Below, in pieces: positions 16,401 through 22,851 of a stretch of 22,851 nt of DNA. Source of the DNA: Intestinimonas massiliensis (ex Afouda et al. 2020) (GTDB lineage: Bacteria > Bacillota > Clostridia > Oscillospirales > Oscillospiraceae); contig NZ_LR131147.1 of NCBI RefSeq assembly GCF_900626285.1, forward strand, positions 2,927,136 through 2,949,986, read 5' to 3'. Each line of letters opens with the position of its first letter. Positions within the stretch are counted from its first letter, which is position 1. Below the pieces are notes generated by a model that saw only the letters and a program-made list of their open reading frames with translations, searched no databases and had not been told where the DNA came from. Made by a program: the position numbers and the translations under genes.

Positions 16401-16498
16401 CGGAAACCTATACGAAGCTATTTGAGGATACCGCCAAGTATAAAGCCATCATGGTCGCCTTGGCAAAGGAACTGTATCGGGAACTTCGGAATGGATAA
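13445..16498 (+). CDS. hsdR: Type I restriction endonuclease subunit HsdR
   Basis: The product is 1017 aa from ATG 13445, with AAGGAGG at about 13432-13438 and 12 bp after hsdS. The N-terminal PD-(D/E)xK nuclease site is D142 and E156-L157-K158 in VDMMLAVNGIPVVAIELKN. The motor follows: Walker A SAGSGKS (319-325), DEAH box at 427-430, FAFTATPKNKT (motif III), and the second RecA domain with VVTASRLAA, EKYQTGFDEP and QTLSRLNRTYPGK. The C-terminal ~250 residues are helical and bind the HsdM/HsdS core. HsdR translocates DNA from unmethylated sites using ATP and cuts it at a distance. All key motifs are intact, so the system is probably active. Confidence 0.95.
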   Translation: MPDNERQFEQDIESFLISPVGGWQKASDAGYRASMDSGMALDLATLVGFVQATQPIQWQRFEKQCNSDPEKKFYKAFENAVENDGLISVLRHGFKHRGIEFRVCYFKPESTLNDVAVKHYGQNICQCIRQWHYSGQNNNSVDMMLAVNGIPVVAIELKNQLTGQSVDNAKRQWMFDRDPKEPAFRLNHRVLVFFAVDLYEAVMTTKLDGAKTYFLPFNQGSNGPGRDGGAGNPPSPDGDYVTSYLWKDVLRKDNLLDIIQKFVNLQVKKEKAPQKDGAQREITKKSVIFPRYHQMDVVRRLIQDVRTNGPGKNYLVQHSAGSGKSNSIAWTAYRLASLHDDDNKPIFNSVVIVTDRTVLDAQLQETISGFDHTLGSVVTIDKKKSAKDLRDALNNGKRIIVTTLQKFPVIYEQIDDTSGKAFAVIVDEAHSSQTGQSAMKLKIALADTHDALKEYAELEGKAEDELEDAEDKLVREMVSHGKHKNLSFFAFTATPKNKTLEMFGDEYADGSFHPFHIYSMRQAIEEHFILDVLENYTTYKTCFQIAKNTPDNPEVPTIKAIKTIRRFEELHPHNLQQKAAIIVETFRDITKHKIGGKGKMMVVTASRLAAVRYYHEIKAYLEANHYDDVEILIAFSGGIRDPDEENGTEYTESGMNRDREGNRVSEAQTKQVFHDEGDVLIVAEKYQTGFDEPLLHTMIVDKKLRDVKAVQTLSRLNRTYPGKEDTYILDFVNTKEEILEAFQPYYQETSLTEEINVDLIYKTQKQLREFKLYNESDIEVVSKIYFAPDAKKATSVQAKISNALLPVAKAYNQLSKEDRYQFRRLIRAFVKWYNYISQIVRMFDKDLHKEFLFCSYLSKLIPAEPSTPWDLENRVKLEYYRLEKTFEGAITLEDKATALEPAKTKKAVNMNAKKDPLDEVIDRINETYKGDFTEADRVLIGTLREKLLADKKLRKAAKVDGQQIFEKNVFPKIFDQTAQASYIESTETYTKLFEDTAKYKAIMVALAKELYRELRNG

Positions 16499-16576
16499 TA
16501 TGGGTATAAGACGTACTGATCCATGGCAATGCACAACTTGAAATGGGTTTAGAGAGAAAAATTTGGAGGAGTCAGC

Positions 16577-19120
16577 GTGAATGGTCAAGGAAAGCTACTG
16601 ACACATTTTCTGAAGAATGCGGACAAGCTCGTAATACCTGTCTATCAGAGAAATTACGACTGGAAGGAAGAACATTGCAAGAAACTCTACTCCGACCTTG
16701 TAAAGACGATCCGAGATAACAAACGGTGGCATTTCTTCGGTGGTATAGTCTCCGTCAGTGATCCTATGGGCAGCAGTTCAGACTATCTGGTTATCGATGG
16801 CCAGCAGCGGATTACCACAGTTTCGCTTCTCCTCTTGGCGATTGCTAATCTGATCAAGGATGGACTCGTTACCCCTAATGATCCAAACCTGTATGACGTC
16901 ATCACGAAGAAATATCTCGTTGATGAAATCAATCCTAAGCAGAGGAAGATGAAGCTAAAGCCCATCAAAGGAGATCAGGACGCTTATGACAGGCTCTGGG
17001 GCGATCCGTCTGAGTACAATTTCAGCTCCCGTATCACACAGAATTACCTATTCTTCTATAATCAGATCCAGCGTGAGGACATCAGCGTAGACCAATTGTT
17101 TACGGCGGTAGAGAAGCTCCAGATCATCGACATCACGCTAACACCACCCGACGACGATCCACAACTAGTGTTTGAGAGCCTCAATTCGACCGGCCTTGAT
17201 CTGAATGAGGGCGACAAAATCCGGAACTTTGTTCTTATGCGACGATCTATGGAGGAGCAGGAGCAGTTCTATGATGACTACTGGTGCCCCATTGAAAAAA
17301 ACGCTGGCTACGACAAACAGACGAACTCTTACGACGTGAGTCCGTTCATCCGTGACTATCTGGGGATTAAGGAGCGACGTCTGACCGCAATGAAGGAGAT
17401 CTACCAGGAGTTCAAGGATTATGTTGAAAAGCGCGGCCAGATAGAGGATGTTCTTAAAGAACTCCGGGACTATGCGAAGAGGTATAACAAGATCCGGGTT
17501 GGGAATCCGAACTTTCCAATTAAACTCCGGGCTTCGCTATATCGGCTGAACCGTTTCGAAAGCAGTGTTTGCAGGCCGTTTCTAATGGAAGTCTTCCGAC
17601 TACAGGAGGAGGATGTGCTTACCTTAGAGGATGTGGGTGAGGTCTGCCGCATTGTGGAGTCCTATCTACTTCGCCGCCTCATCTGCGATTTGCCATCCAA
17701 CACCCAGAGCAAAGTATTCCTTACGCTCTGCAATGACATCAAGCGTCTCGATGGTACCTATGATGATTTCATTGAGAAACTGCGGTATGTTTTTGGAAAC
17801 AAGAAGGAGAAGGCAGCCTTCCCAACAGACGAAGATTTTGCTGAAGGTCTCAAAAACAAGAATATCTACACAATGCCGGCCAGATATAAGGCGTACATCT
17901 TCGAGCGCATAGAGAATGGAGATAGCTCGGAGTACAAAGAGATCTATAATCGTCTGGACAGTGGTGAGTACACCATTGAGCACATCATGCCCCAGCATCT
18001 AACTCCTGCTTGGGCCAGCGAGCTCGGTGACGATGCTGAAAATATCCACGGCCAATGGCTCCACCGGCTCGCAAACCTGACCCTGGCAGCCTCCTCTTAC
18101 AATATCAGGTACAGCAATGCCTCCTTCCAAGATAAGAAAACAATGAAAGACGGCTATCTGCAGAGCGGACTGAAAATGACCCAACAAATCGCCAAAGCCG
18201 ATCATTGGGGCCTTCCAGAACTGGAGCAGCGGAGCAGTATGCTGGTAAATCAGTGCATTGCCCTTTGGCCAAATAAGGATACTACTTATGTTCCACCGCA
18301 GAAGCAGTATGACGAAATTGCGCTAGATGATGATGCCTCCTTGACTGGGCGTCAACTGATGAAGTATCGTTTTCGTGGAATTGAACATGAAGCCACAACT
18401 TGGGTTGATATGTATGTCCAGATGCTGAAGGAACTCCACAATATCGATACGGCGTATCTGAATTATCTTGCCGGCGCCGATGATAGCGTCGATCTGGCCA
18501 GCCAATTCTTTAGGACAGGAGATGGGTTTGAGGCATCTGCACTGGTCGTTGAAGGTATCTATGTTAATACCGGGACCTCCACGCAACACAAGCTGAATAT
18601 GCTGAGACGGCTGTTTGAGCATTACGATCAAGACCCATCTGACTTGGTGTTTTTCCTCAACGAAAAGAAATGCAACGATGAGGAATCTAGTCTGCGGCAT
18701 AAGGTACGTAGAGAGTACTGGTCGCAGGTCCTTCCAGCAATTCGTACCGAGACAGGCACTTTCAATTATGTCTCCCCGACCAAAAACAATTATATGTCTG
18801 GCTCTACGAGTTGCCCTGGTGTCCAGCTATCTTGCGTGGCGAACTACGATCAAGCCCGTATAGAAATCTATATCGATACCGGGAATGCAGGAAGGAACCA
18901 AATGATCTATGATTCGCTGAAAAGTCATCGCTCTCAAATTGAGGAGGATTACGGCCGACCACTGAAATGGTACAACCAAGAAGGCAATCGTTCTTGTAAA
19001 TTATATGATGAACTTCTCGATGTCAGCGTGACGAACCATGATGACTGGCCTGCGATGATTAAATTTCACGTTGAGCGAGGGGCAAGACTCCTCAAGGCTG
19101 TGACACCATTTCTTCCATAG
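16577..19120 (+). CDS. GmrSD-like DUF262/DUF1524/DUF4268 protein, likely type IV restriction enzyme
   Basis: The product is 847 aa. The GTG at 16577 has GGAGGA at 16565-16570. Residues 1-250 are DUF262: IPVYQRNYDW (20-29), FFGGIVSV, the hallmark DGQQRITT (74-81), and FESLNSTGLDLNEGDKIRNF. This ParB-like nucleotidase fold is seen in GmrS and BrxU. Residues ~440-560 are DUF1524, an HNH-type nuclease with EHIMPQHL (E468, H469, H474) and HRLANLTL (H496, N500). A middle region of unknown fold follows, then DUF4268 in the last ~150 residues (ARIEIYID, IEEDYGRPLKWY). GmrSD enzymes cut DNA carrying modified bases using NTP. Here it lies 78 bp after hsdR, complementing the R-M system against modified phage DNA. 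The role is inferred from domains and context. Confidence 0.85.
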   Translation: MNGQGKLLTHFLKNADKLVIPVYQRNYDWKEEHCKKLYSDLVKTIRDNKRWHFFGGIVSVSDPMGSSSDYLVIDGQQRITTVSLLLLAIANLIKDGLVTPNDPNLYDVITKKYLVDEINPKQRKMKLKPIKGDQDAYDRLWGDPSEYNFSSRITQNYLFFYNQIQREDISVDQLFTAVEKLQIIDITLTPPDDDPQLVFESLNSTGLDLNEGDKIRNFVLMRRSMEEQEQFYDDYWCPIEKNAGYDKQTNSYDVSPFIRDYLGIKERRLTAMKEIYQEFKDYVEKRGQIEDVLKELRDYAKRYNKIRVGNPNFPIKLRASLYRLNRFESSVCRPFLMEVFRLQEEDVLTLEDVGEVCRIVESYLLRRLICDLPSNTQSKVFLTLCNDIKRLDGTYDDFIEKLRYVFGNKKEKAAFPTDEDFAEGLKNKNIYTMPARYKAYIFERIENGDSSEYKEIYNRLDSGEYTIEHIMPQHLTPAWASELGDDAENIHGQWLHRLANLTLAASSYNIRYSNASFQDKKTMKDGYLQSGLKMTQQIAKADHWGLPELEQRSSMLVNQCIALWPNKDTTYVPPQKQYDEIALDDDASLTGRQLMKYRFRGIEHEATTWVDMYVQMLKELHNIDTAYLNYLAGADDSVDLASQFFRTGDGFEASALVVEGIYVNTGTSTQHKLNMLRRLFEHYDQDPSDLVFFLNEKKCNDEESSLRHKVRREYWSQVLPAIRTETGTFNYVSPTKNNYMSGSTSCPGVQLSCVANYDQARIEIYIDTGNAGRNQMIYDSLKSHRSQIEEDYGRPLKWYNQEGNRSCKLYDELLDVSVTNHDDWPAMIKFHVERGARLLKAVTPFLP

Positions 19121-19146
19121 GCCCGGCAACTTATGAGGTGAGCATT

Positions 19147-19734
19147 ATGAGAAGGCCCGCATATGATTCAAATGTTGCCTTCGAGGGTAAGATTAAATCA
19201 ATGCGTCTGATTTCAGAGATGATCGGTTTTGGACCGATGCCTGCTCCAGATCGTGAGGTCGAACAGCGGTTGACGCTCAATTCCAGAGGGAAGATCTGGT
19301 TCAGCAATTACTTATATGGGGATGGGGTAAAGCAGAAACTTCATCGAAAAGAATGTTCAACGATTTCACCCACAGATGCGGATTATATCCTTAAATTGAT
19401 CGCGATGGTATTTACCTTCCCCCAATCATCTGCGCTTGTTACAGATGTAGGTATGTGGAGGCTGTGCCTACTCAGTGAAACTGGGCAGAATTTCAAGTAT
19501 GAAGGCTCCCTGACTAGTCAAAGTGAAAATGACCCTCTCGGTATTGCATCTGAAGAATTGAGGATAATCTTGTCTATGCCTGAATTGGCTGCCTTCGACG
19601 GAAAGGTATCAGAAGGCCAACTGTCGGGGAAAGCCGATGGCCAGCGGCCTCCGAGCATGCAACGGTTTGTGAGGGAGTACAAAGCTTGTACGCACCAACA
19701 CGGTAATATCGCTGATGCAAAGTGGGGGGACTGA
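19147..19734 (+). CDS. Unknown 195-aa protein at end of the defence operon
   Basis: ATG 19147 is chosen, since GAGGTGA (19135-19141) is 5 nt upstream; the in-frame GTG at 19138 overlaps that site. The gene starts 26 bp after the DUF262 gene stop and is followed by a strong terminator, so it is the last gene of the operon. The protein is soluble, without signal peptide or membrane segment. It has a repeated SEMIGFGPMP-type motif at ~22-32, a KLIAMVFTFPQSSALVTDVG core and a Ser/Gly/Glu-rich tail. I do not recognise a family or active site. Its steady linkage with a GmrSD-like gene would suggest a helper or modulator, but this has not been checked. Confidence 0.7.
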   Translation: MRRPAYDSNVAFEGKIKSMRLISEMIGFGPMPAPDREVEQRLTLNSRGKIWFSNYLYGDGVKQKLHRKECSTISPTDADYILKLIAMVFTFPQSSALVTDVGMWRLCLLSETGQNFKYEGSLTSQSENDPLGIASEELRIILSMPELAAFDGKVSEGQLSGKADGQRPPSMQRFVREYKACTHQHGNIADAKWGD

Positions 19735-19754
19735 ACGAACAATATGAAAGCAAG

Positions 19755-19800
19755 TGGGAGGGATCGGAAATTCCGATCCCTCCCATCATCATTTTGTTTT
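19755..19800. terminator. Strong rho-independent terminator, possibly bidirectional
   Basis: TGGGAGGGATCGG (19755-19767) pairs perfectly with CCGATCCCTCCCA (19773-19785): a 13-bp G+C-rich stem with a 5-nt loop, followed by an interrupted T run (TCATCATTTTGTTTT). It closes the defence operon. It also lies just after the end of the minus-strand SLH remnant. Confidence 0.85.
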
Positions 19801-19805
19801 GCTGA

Positions 19806-19945
19806 TCAAGTCCGTTCTCGATACAGGAAGGTCATAGCCTGTGCACGGGAAACCACCGCCTCGGGACTAAATGTAGTCGCACTGGTTCTCGCAGTGATTT
19901 GGTTACTGGCGGCCCAAATGACTGCACTAGAGTAATATTGGCATC
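19806..19945 (-). pseudogene. Remnant of an S-layer-homology (SLH) domain protein, C-terminus
   Basis: On the minus strand, ending in a TGA at 19806-19808, the frame reads YYSSAVIWAASNQITARTSA and then TTFSPEAVVSRAQAMTFLYR. This is a well-preserved single SLH repeat (AVxWA...GIT...T.FSPxA...RAQ..TFLYR) of the kind that anchors surface proteins to the cell wall. Only about 45 residues are recognisable; upstream the frame becomes unrelated sequence and a stop lies in other frames. It is therefore the 3' end of a lost surface-protein gene and not a functional CDS. Confidence 0.65.
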
Positions 19946-19956
19946 CATGGGGAGGA

Positions 19957-20206
19957 TTAAGTTTTTTCTTTCCAGCAAAACGTGTTCGCACGCAGCAAGG
20001 TCTGCCGTTCCAATTCCTCTACAATGTGTTTCGCATCTTCCTCTCATCATACAATATATCGTTTACCATCAATCACAATGAAGAGAGAACGCTTCGTCTG
20101 CATAGAGGCATTGACATACTCAAGATAAGAGCGCTATGCTAATAACATCATCGGGCAGCACACTAACTGTCTCTCGAACACAATCAAGGCAAAAGCGACC
20201 AACTTG
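19957..20206 (-). pseudogene. Decayed gene fragment of unknown family
   Basis: Minus-strand translation gives protein-like stretches interrupted by stops and a frame change. From 20206, GRFCLDCVRETVSVLPDDV is followed by ISIALLS and a stop near 20120. A shifted frame continues YLEYVNASMQTKRSLFIVID to GKRYIV, then two adjacent TGA codons at 20044-20049. The same frame resumes EEDAKHIVEELERQTLLRAN and ends at a TAA at 19957-19959. This looks like one eroded gene rather than three small ones. I cannot name the family. The sequence between 20210 and 20333 shows no gene. Confidence 0.4.
20111..20140 (+). promoter_or_regulatory. Possible promoter upstream of the 303-aa gene
   Basis: A perfect -35 TTGACA (20111-20116) is followed by an 18-bp spacer and TATGCT (20135-20140). 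It points toward the gene starting near 20340, but lies about 190 bp away and inside a decayed minus-strand fragment, so it may be chance. Confidence 0.3.
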
Positions 20207-20339
20207 TTACAGTTGATCGTCTTTGTCTTCATCGTTCATTTCGAATATGAAACTTAGTATCGTAAAGTCATATTTACCTTGAAAAGCCGGAAGTGCGAGC
20301 CCGCAGCTAGAAGCAGCTAAGCACAAAGATACAGTGTTT

Positions 20340-21251
20340 ATGCTGGTAACTATAAAAAGAAATGAAGTGAAATCTTTGAGTAAGCATAATCCATACAATC
20401 CTATTCCTCAAGAACTCAGAAAACAAGTTGAGCTAACTCAAAGGCTCACCAAACATATACCTCCTATTCTTGAGACGCAGGAACGCATCAAAGCCATGGT
20501 GATGCCTCTGGAGCGGTTATCCGCAATTAACAGCCAAATCATGAATTGCCAGATTCCGGCTCACAGCGTGCTGAACCCCACAGTAATAGCTGCAGCCGAG
20601 ATGGCTCGTCAGCCGGAAGGAACACTGACTGCTGCACTCGATGCTACTCAGAATCCAACAGTTATGGCAGCCACAGAAGTAGCCACAAGATTTGCCGAGC
20701 CGATGGGTTTGGCAGCACTTCAAATGTCCAACTTACAGTTAGACACAGCGGCACTCCAGTTCGCCAATAACATCGAAAGAGTTCAGCCCCCCAACTATAT
20801 GACAAATATCCAAGGTGTGCTGGATGCCTATTCTTCCGCCCTTGCCACTGTTCAATCTCCCTTCTTGGATTGGTTGCAGACGGTGGACATCTCCCCGCTG
20901 ACCCGCATTTGGGAACGCTGGGACACAGAACGTCGGCTGGAGGAGGAGCGATACAGGGAGCTTCAAAAACTGCACCTGCAGGTCATGTATCAGGCCAGAT
21001 GGTTCCCATACGCCTCTACCCTGGCGGGTGATATGCTGTTTGACGAGATAAACGAAATCATCGCTTCCAGTAAAATAGGTGCAACTGTAAGCAAGCGATG
21101 TGAAAAACGGATAGATACGGCCATCCTATCCCACTACACCAAGGCCGAAATCAAGCGTATCAAGAAGAAATGGAACGATTCGGAGATCGAACCTTATTTC
21201 AAAAAGGCACTTGGCCAGACTCTTGATGCTTATCTCCGAAAGACCTGCTAA
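20340..21251 (+). CDS. Unknown 303-aa protein, possibly truncated at its 3' end
   Basis: The start is uncertain: GTG 20334, ATG 20340 and TTG 20376 are in frame, and none has a convincing ribosome site. The first ~170 residues are rich in Ala, Thr, Gln and Met, with imprecise helical repeats (NPTVIAAAEMARQPE, NPTVMAATEVATRFAE). Residues ~185-245 are charged and aromatic (TRIWERWDTERRLEEERYRE, then YQARWFPYASTLAGDM), and the end is basic helical (KAEIKRIKKKWNDSEIEPYF). There is no signal peptide or membrane segment. I do not recognise the family. The compositional split suggests an adaptor or scaffold N-terminus joined to an effector region. The ORF stops ~110 bp before the IS110 transposase end, so the original gene may have been longer. 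Confidence 0.65.
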   Translation: MLVTIKRNEVKSLSKHNPYNPIPQELRKQVELTQRLTKHIPPILETQERIKAMVMPLERLSAINSQIMNCQIPAHSVLNPTVIAAAEMARQPEGTLTAALDATQNPTVMAATEVATRFAEPMGLAALQMSNLQLDTAALQFANNIERVQPPNYMTNIQGVLDAYSSALATVQSPFLDWLQTVDISPLTRIWERWDTERRLEEERYRELQKLHLQVMYQARWFPYASTLAGDMLFDEINEIIASSKIGATVSKRCEKRIDTAILSHYTKAEIKRIKKKWNDSEIEPYFKKALGQTLDAYLRKTC

Positions 21252-21364
21252 CAAAAGTCAAGTAAAACTTTCAAAGGAAACGAGCAAAGGAAAAGGGTGC
21301 ACCAAATTAAACCGCTGTGCATTTCAAAAAATGGCGGTCAGCCAGACAGTATAGAGCTGGGAAA

Positions 21365-22573
21365 TCAGCCATGCTCCAGAGAATCCAGGTAGGCTTTCAC
21401 AGAAGCGTAGTAGATGCGCAGGAACTTGTTGGCGGAGGCCATCATGTAGACACGGTAGGGCTTACCTTCAGAGCGTTTCTTGTTCATGAACTGGTAGACC
21501 GGCTCATCCATTGGAGCGCATTGCAGGAGGACCCCCATCACCAGAAAGAGCGTCCTTCGCAGTGAGGCAGATCCTCTCTTGGAAATGTTACGGCTACGGA
21601 CATCCACTTGTCCAGATTGGTAAGGTGGGGCGTCAATGCCTGCAAAGGCCACCAGCGCTTTCTTGGAATGAAAACGGCGTACATCGCCAATTTCAGCTAT
21701 GAGTTGGGGGCCGAGGGTTGGGCCAACACCAAACATCTCCATCACCACAGGATACTCCGGTAGAGAAACGGCCAGGGACTGCATCTCCTGCTTGAGAGCA
21801 GCTAACGCGGCGGAAGTTGCCCGGAGTTGGGAAACAGCCTGTTCTACCAAAAGTTTTGCCGTATCCGTTTTCGGCATGACACCGAAGTGTCCACATGCAG
21901 AGGCGTATATGTCCAGTGCCTTATCCTCGCTAAAATTGTAGCCGTGCTTTCTGCACCACTTCTGGTATTGGGTGGTAAAGGCCTTTTTAGACAAACCACA
22001 GACACACTCACAATGCCAAAAAGCGGCTACAAAATCCACCCACTTCTCGCTGCCATCGGCGCGGGGTGGACTGGTAAACAGGCGGTTTGCATCAGGGAAA
22101 GCGGTGTCCAGCAGGGAGATTAGGTTGTTCTTCAGCATGGTCCGTACTTTGGAATACTGCTGGTACTGCCGGTAGCAGGTCTTCAGCATGAGCCGGGTGT
22201 CCTCCTCCGGGACATATTTCGGTAGTGTGAGCCAGTGGTCAAGGCCGTAGTTGGCCAGTTTCACGGCGTCCTTCTTGTCAGTCTTGCCTCGTCTTAAACT
22301 GTTGTTCCCATAGTCATGCACCAGCATTGCATTGACTACGGAGACATAAAGTCCCGCGTCGTGGAGCAGCCAGGCCACCGGCGCGTGGTAATTACCCGTG
22401 GATTCCATCACCACACGGGTCTCACCGTCCAAACTTTTGAGCAGCCCTGCCAGTTCGTTCAGTTCATTGGCGGTGTGTCGCACTTCAAAGGGTGAAACCA
22501 CCACCTCACCGAAGGGGCGCATGACGGCGATCATGCTTTTCCCTTTGGAAACATCGATGCCAACGCTGTTCAT
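21365..22573 (-). CDS. IS110-family transposase (DEDD recombinase)
   Basis: The product is 402 aa on the minus strand. ATG 22573 is chosen: GGAGGA lies 6-7 nt upstream, whereas the ATG at 22579 abuts that site, and the family opens with a GIDVSK motif at once. The RuvC-like DEDD site is complete: D7 (VGIDVSKGK), E57 (VMESTGNYH), D99 and D102 (GKTDKKDAVKLA). The C-terminal Tnp domain has FGVGPTLGPQLIAEIGDVRRF, AFAGIDAPPYQSG and SKRGSASLRR with S335 as the likely nucleophile. The length equals the usual ~400 aa, so it appears intact. The enzyme excises and inserts the element through a circular intermediate, guided by a bridge RNA in characterised members. G+C is higher than in the gene to its left. 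Confidence 0.93.
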   Translation of the reverse strand: MNSVGIDVSKGKSMIAVMRPFGEVVVSPFEVRHTANELNELAGLLKSLDGETRVVMESTGNYHAPVAWLLHDAGLYVSVVNAMLVHDYGNNSLRRGKTDKKDAVKLANYGLDHWLTLPKYVPEEDTRLMLKTCYRQYQQYSKVRTMLKNNLISLLDTAFPDANRLFTSPPRADGSEKWVDFVAAFWHCECVCGLSKKAFTTQYQKWCRKHGYNFSEDKALDIYASACGHFGVMPKTDTAKLLVEQAVSQLRATSAALAALKQEMQSLAVSLPEYPVVMEMFGVGPTLGPQLIAEIGDVRRFHSKKALVAFAGIDAPPYQSGQVDVRSRNISKRGSASLRRTLFLVMGVLLQCAPMDEPVYQFMNKKRSEGKPYRVYMMASANKFLRIYYASVKAYLDSLEHG

Positions 22574-22694
22574 CCACATTCCTCCAATACTAAAGAATCT
22601 GCAACCGGAATCCATCTTTTCTCGTTGCCGATTCAATCTATTGGGTGACGCGAACTCCCCGGCATCCGGTGGCTCAACCTGCTGAAATCGAACG

Positions 22695-22781
22695 CTACAA
22701 CAAGAGGATGGCTGACAGTCTTTCGTACGGACTTACAAGCCCAAGGAGTGAGTGGTCAGCCAGTTGCTCCTCTTATTGTAG
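22695..22781 (-). ncRNA. Candidate IS110 bridge RNA (structured upstream region)
   Basis: Read on the minus strand, CTACAATAAGAGGA (22781-22768) pairs with TCCTCTTGTTGTAG (22708-22695) over 14 bp with one G-U. After a 5-nt bulge, TGGCTGAC (22762-22755) pairs with GTCAGCCA (22716-22709) over 8 bp. The 38-nt apical part can fold again (GGGCTT with AAGTCC). Experimentally studied IS110 elements encode the bridge RNA in exactly this non-coding region 5' of the transposase, with large stems carrying internal loops. The true transcript limits may extend to about 22580-22800. The structure is seen; the function is inferred. Confidence 0.5.
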
Positions 22782-22800
22782 CTTAGGCACGAGATGGAGG

Positions 22801-22827
22801 GAAAGCCGGACTGGCTGCCCGGCTTTC
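22801..22827. terminator. G+C-rich hairpin near right window edge
   Basis: GAAAGCCGG (22801-22809) and CCGGCTTTC (22819-22827) form a perfect 9-bp stem with a 9-nt loop. It is followed on the plus strand by CTGTCC and then an A/T-rich stretch. It may be a factor-independent terminator of a host gene flanking the insertion sequence, or part of the element's left end. Confidence 0.45.
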
Positions 22828-22851
22828 CTGTCCAAATTTATTGTAATAGAC

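Larger units (their letters stand above)
21260..22851 (-). mobile_element. IS110-family insertion sequence (ends not determined)
   Basis: This region comprises a full transposase gene on the minus strand, a short downstream flank (21252-21364, right end) and a ~200-280-bp non-coding upstream flank (left end). IS110 elements lack clear terminal inverted repeats and usually make no target duplication, so the exact limits cannot be set by eye. The hairpin at 22801-22827 may already be host DNA. Confidence 0.6.

Noticed and set aside
19744..20081. Plus-strand frames of ~60 codons between the defence operon and the 303-aa gene
   Set aside because: The readable protein signal here (SLH repeat, second fragment) is on the opposite strand; these frames are its shadows.
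1..22851. CRISPR array, tRNA, rRNA or integrase gene
   Set aside because: No regularly spaced direct repeats, no cloverleaf ending in CCA context, and no tyrosine or serine integrase motif were seen by eye. A tRNAscan or integrase profile search would be needed to exclude weak cases.

Overview
The window looks like accessory DNA of a low-to-mid-GC Gram-positive anaerobe, most likely a gut Clostridia member (Oscillospiraceae/Lachnospiraceae type). This rests on strong GGAGG ribosome sites, a lipoprotein-type nuclease, an S-layer-homology remnant, and a mobilization module of the kind common in Clostridia integrative elements. The taxonomic guess is inference. No integrase, tRNA, rRNA or CRISPR array is visible.

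Left part (1-7100): a plus-strand mobilization block. It starts with the 3' end of a DUF3846-type gene, then two related small-protein genes (94 and 347 aa). A 318-bp gap rich in inverted repeats follows (possible oriT and/or terminator). Then come an 81-aa unknown protein, a ribbon-helix-helix accessory protein, a MobP/MobL-type relaxase with an HPHVH motif, a DUF3991/TOPRIM protein, a VirD4/TraG-type coupling ATPase and a small HTH protein, closed by a 13-bp-stem terminator. No mating-pore genes (VirB4, VirB6 and so on) follow, so within this window the block is a mobilization rather than a full conjugation module.

Middle (7101-9448): a minus-strand XRE-type regulator faces a plus-strand promoter (TTGCAA-N17-TACAAT) flanked and overlapped by palindromes. 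Downstream are a possible 43-aa ORF and a translationally coupled pair: a 137-aa unknown protein and a lipoprotein DNA/RNA non-specific endonuclease with a C-terminal metal-binding-like tail.

Defence block (9449-19734): a promoter (TTGACT-N17-TATTAT) precedes hsdM, hsdS and hsdR of a type I restriction-modification system. They are followed by a GmrSD-like DUF262/DUF1524/DUF4268 protein and an unrecognised 195-aa protein, ending at a very strong hairpin. HsdS is unusual: after its normal end it continues for about 200 residues into a second domain that resembles the Panacea/SocA (DUF4065) or YwgA type.

Right part (19735-22851): decayed minus-strand gene remnants (an SLH-domain C-terminus and a second fragment), a 303-aa protein of unknown function that ends about 110 bp from an IS110 transposase end, and a complete minus-strand IS110-family transposase. 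Its upstream region contains a long structured inverted repeat, where IS110 elements are known to encode their bridge RNA.
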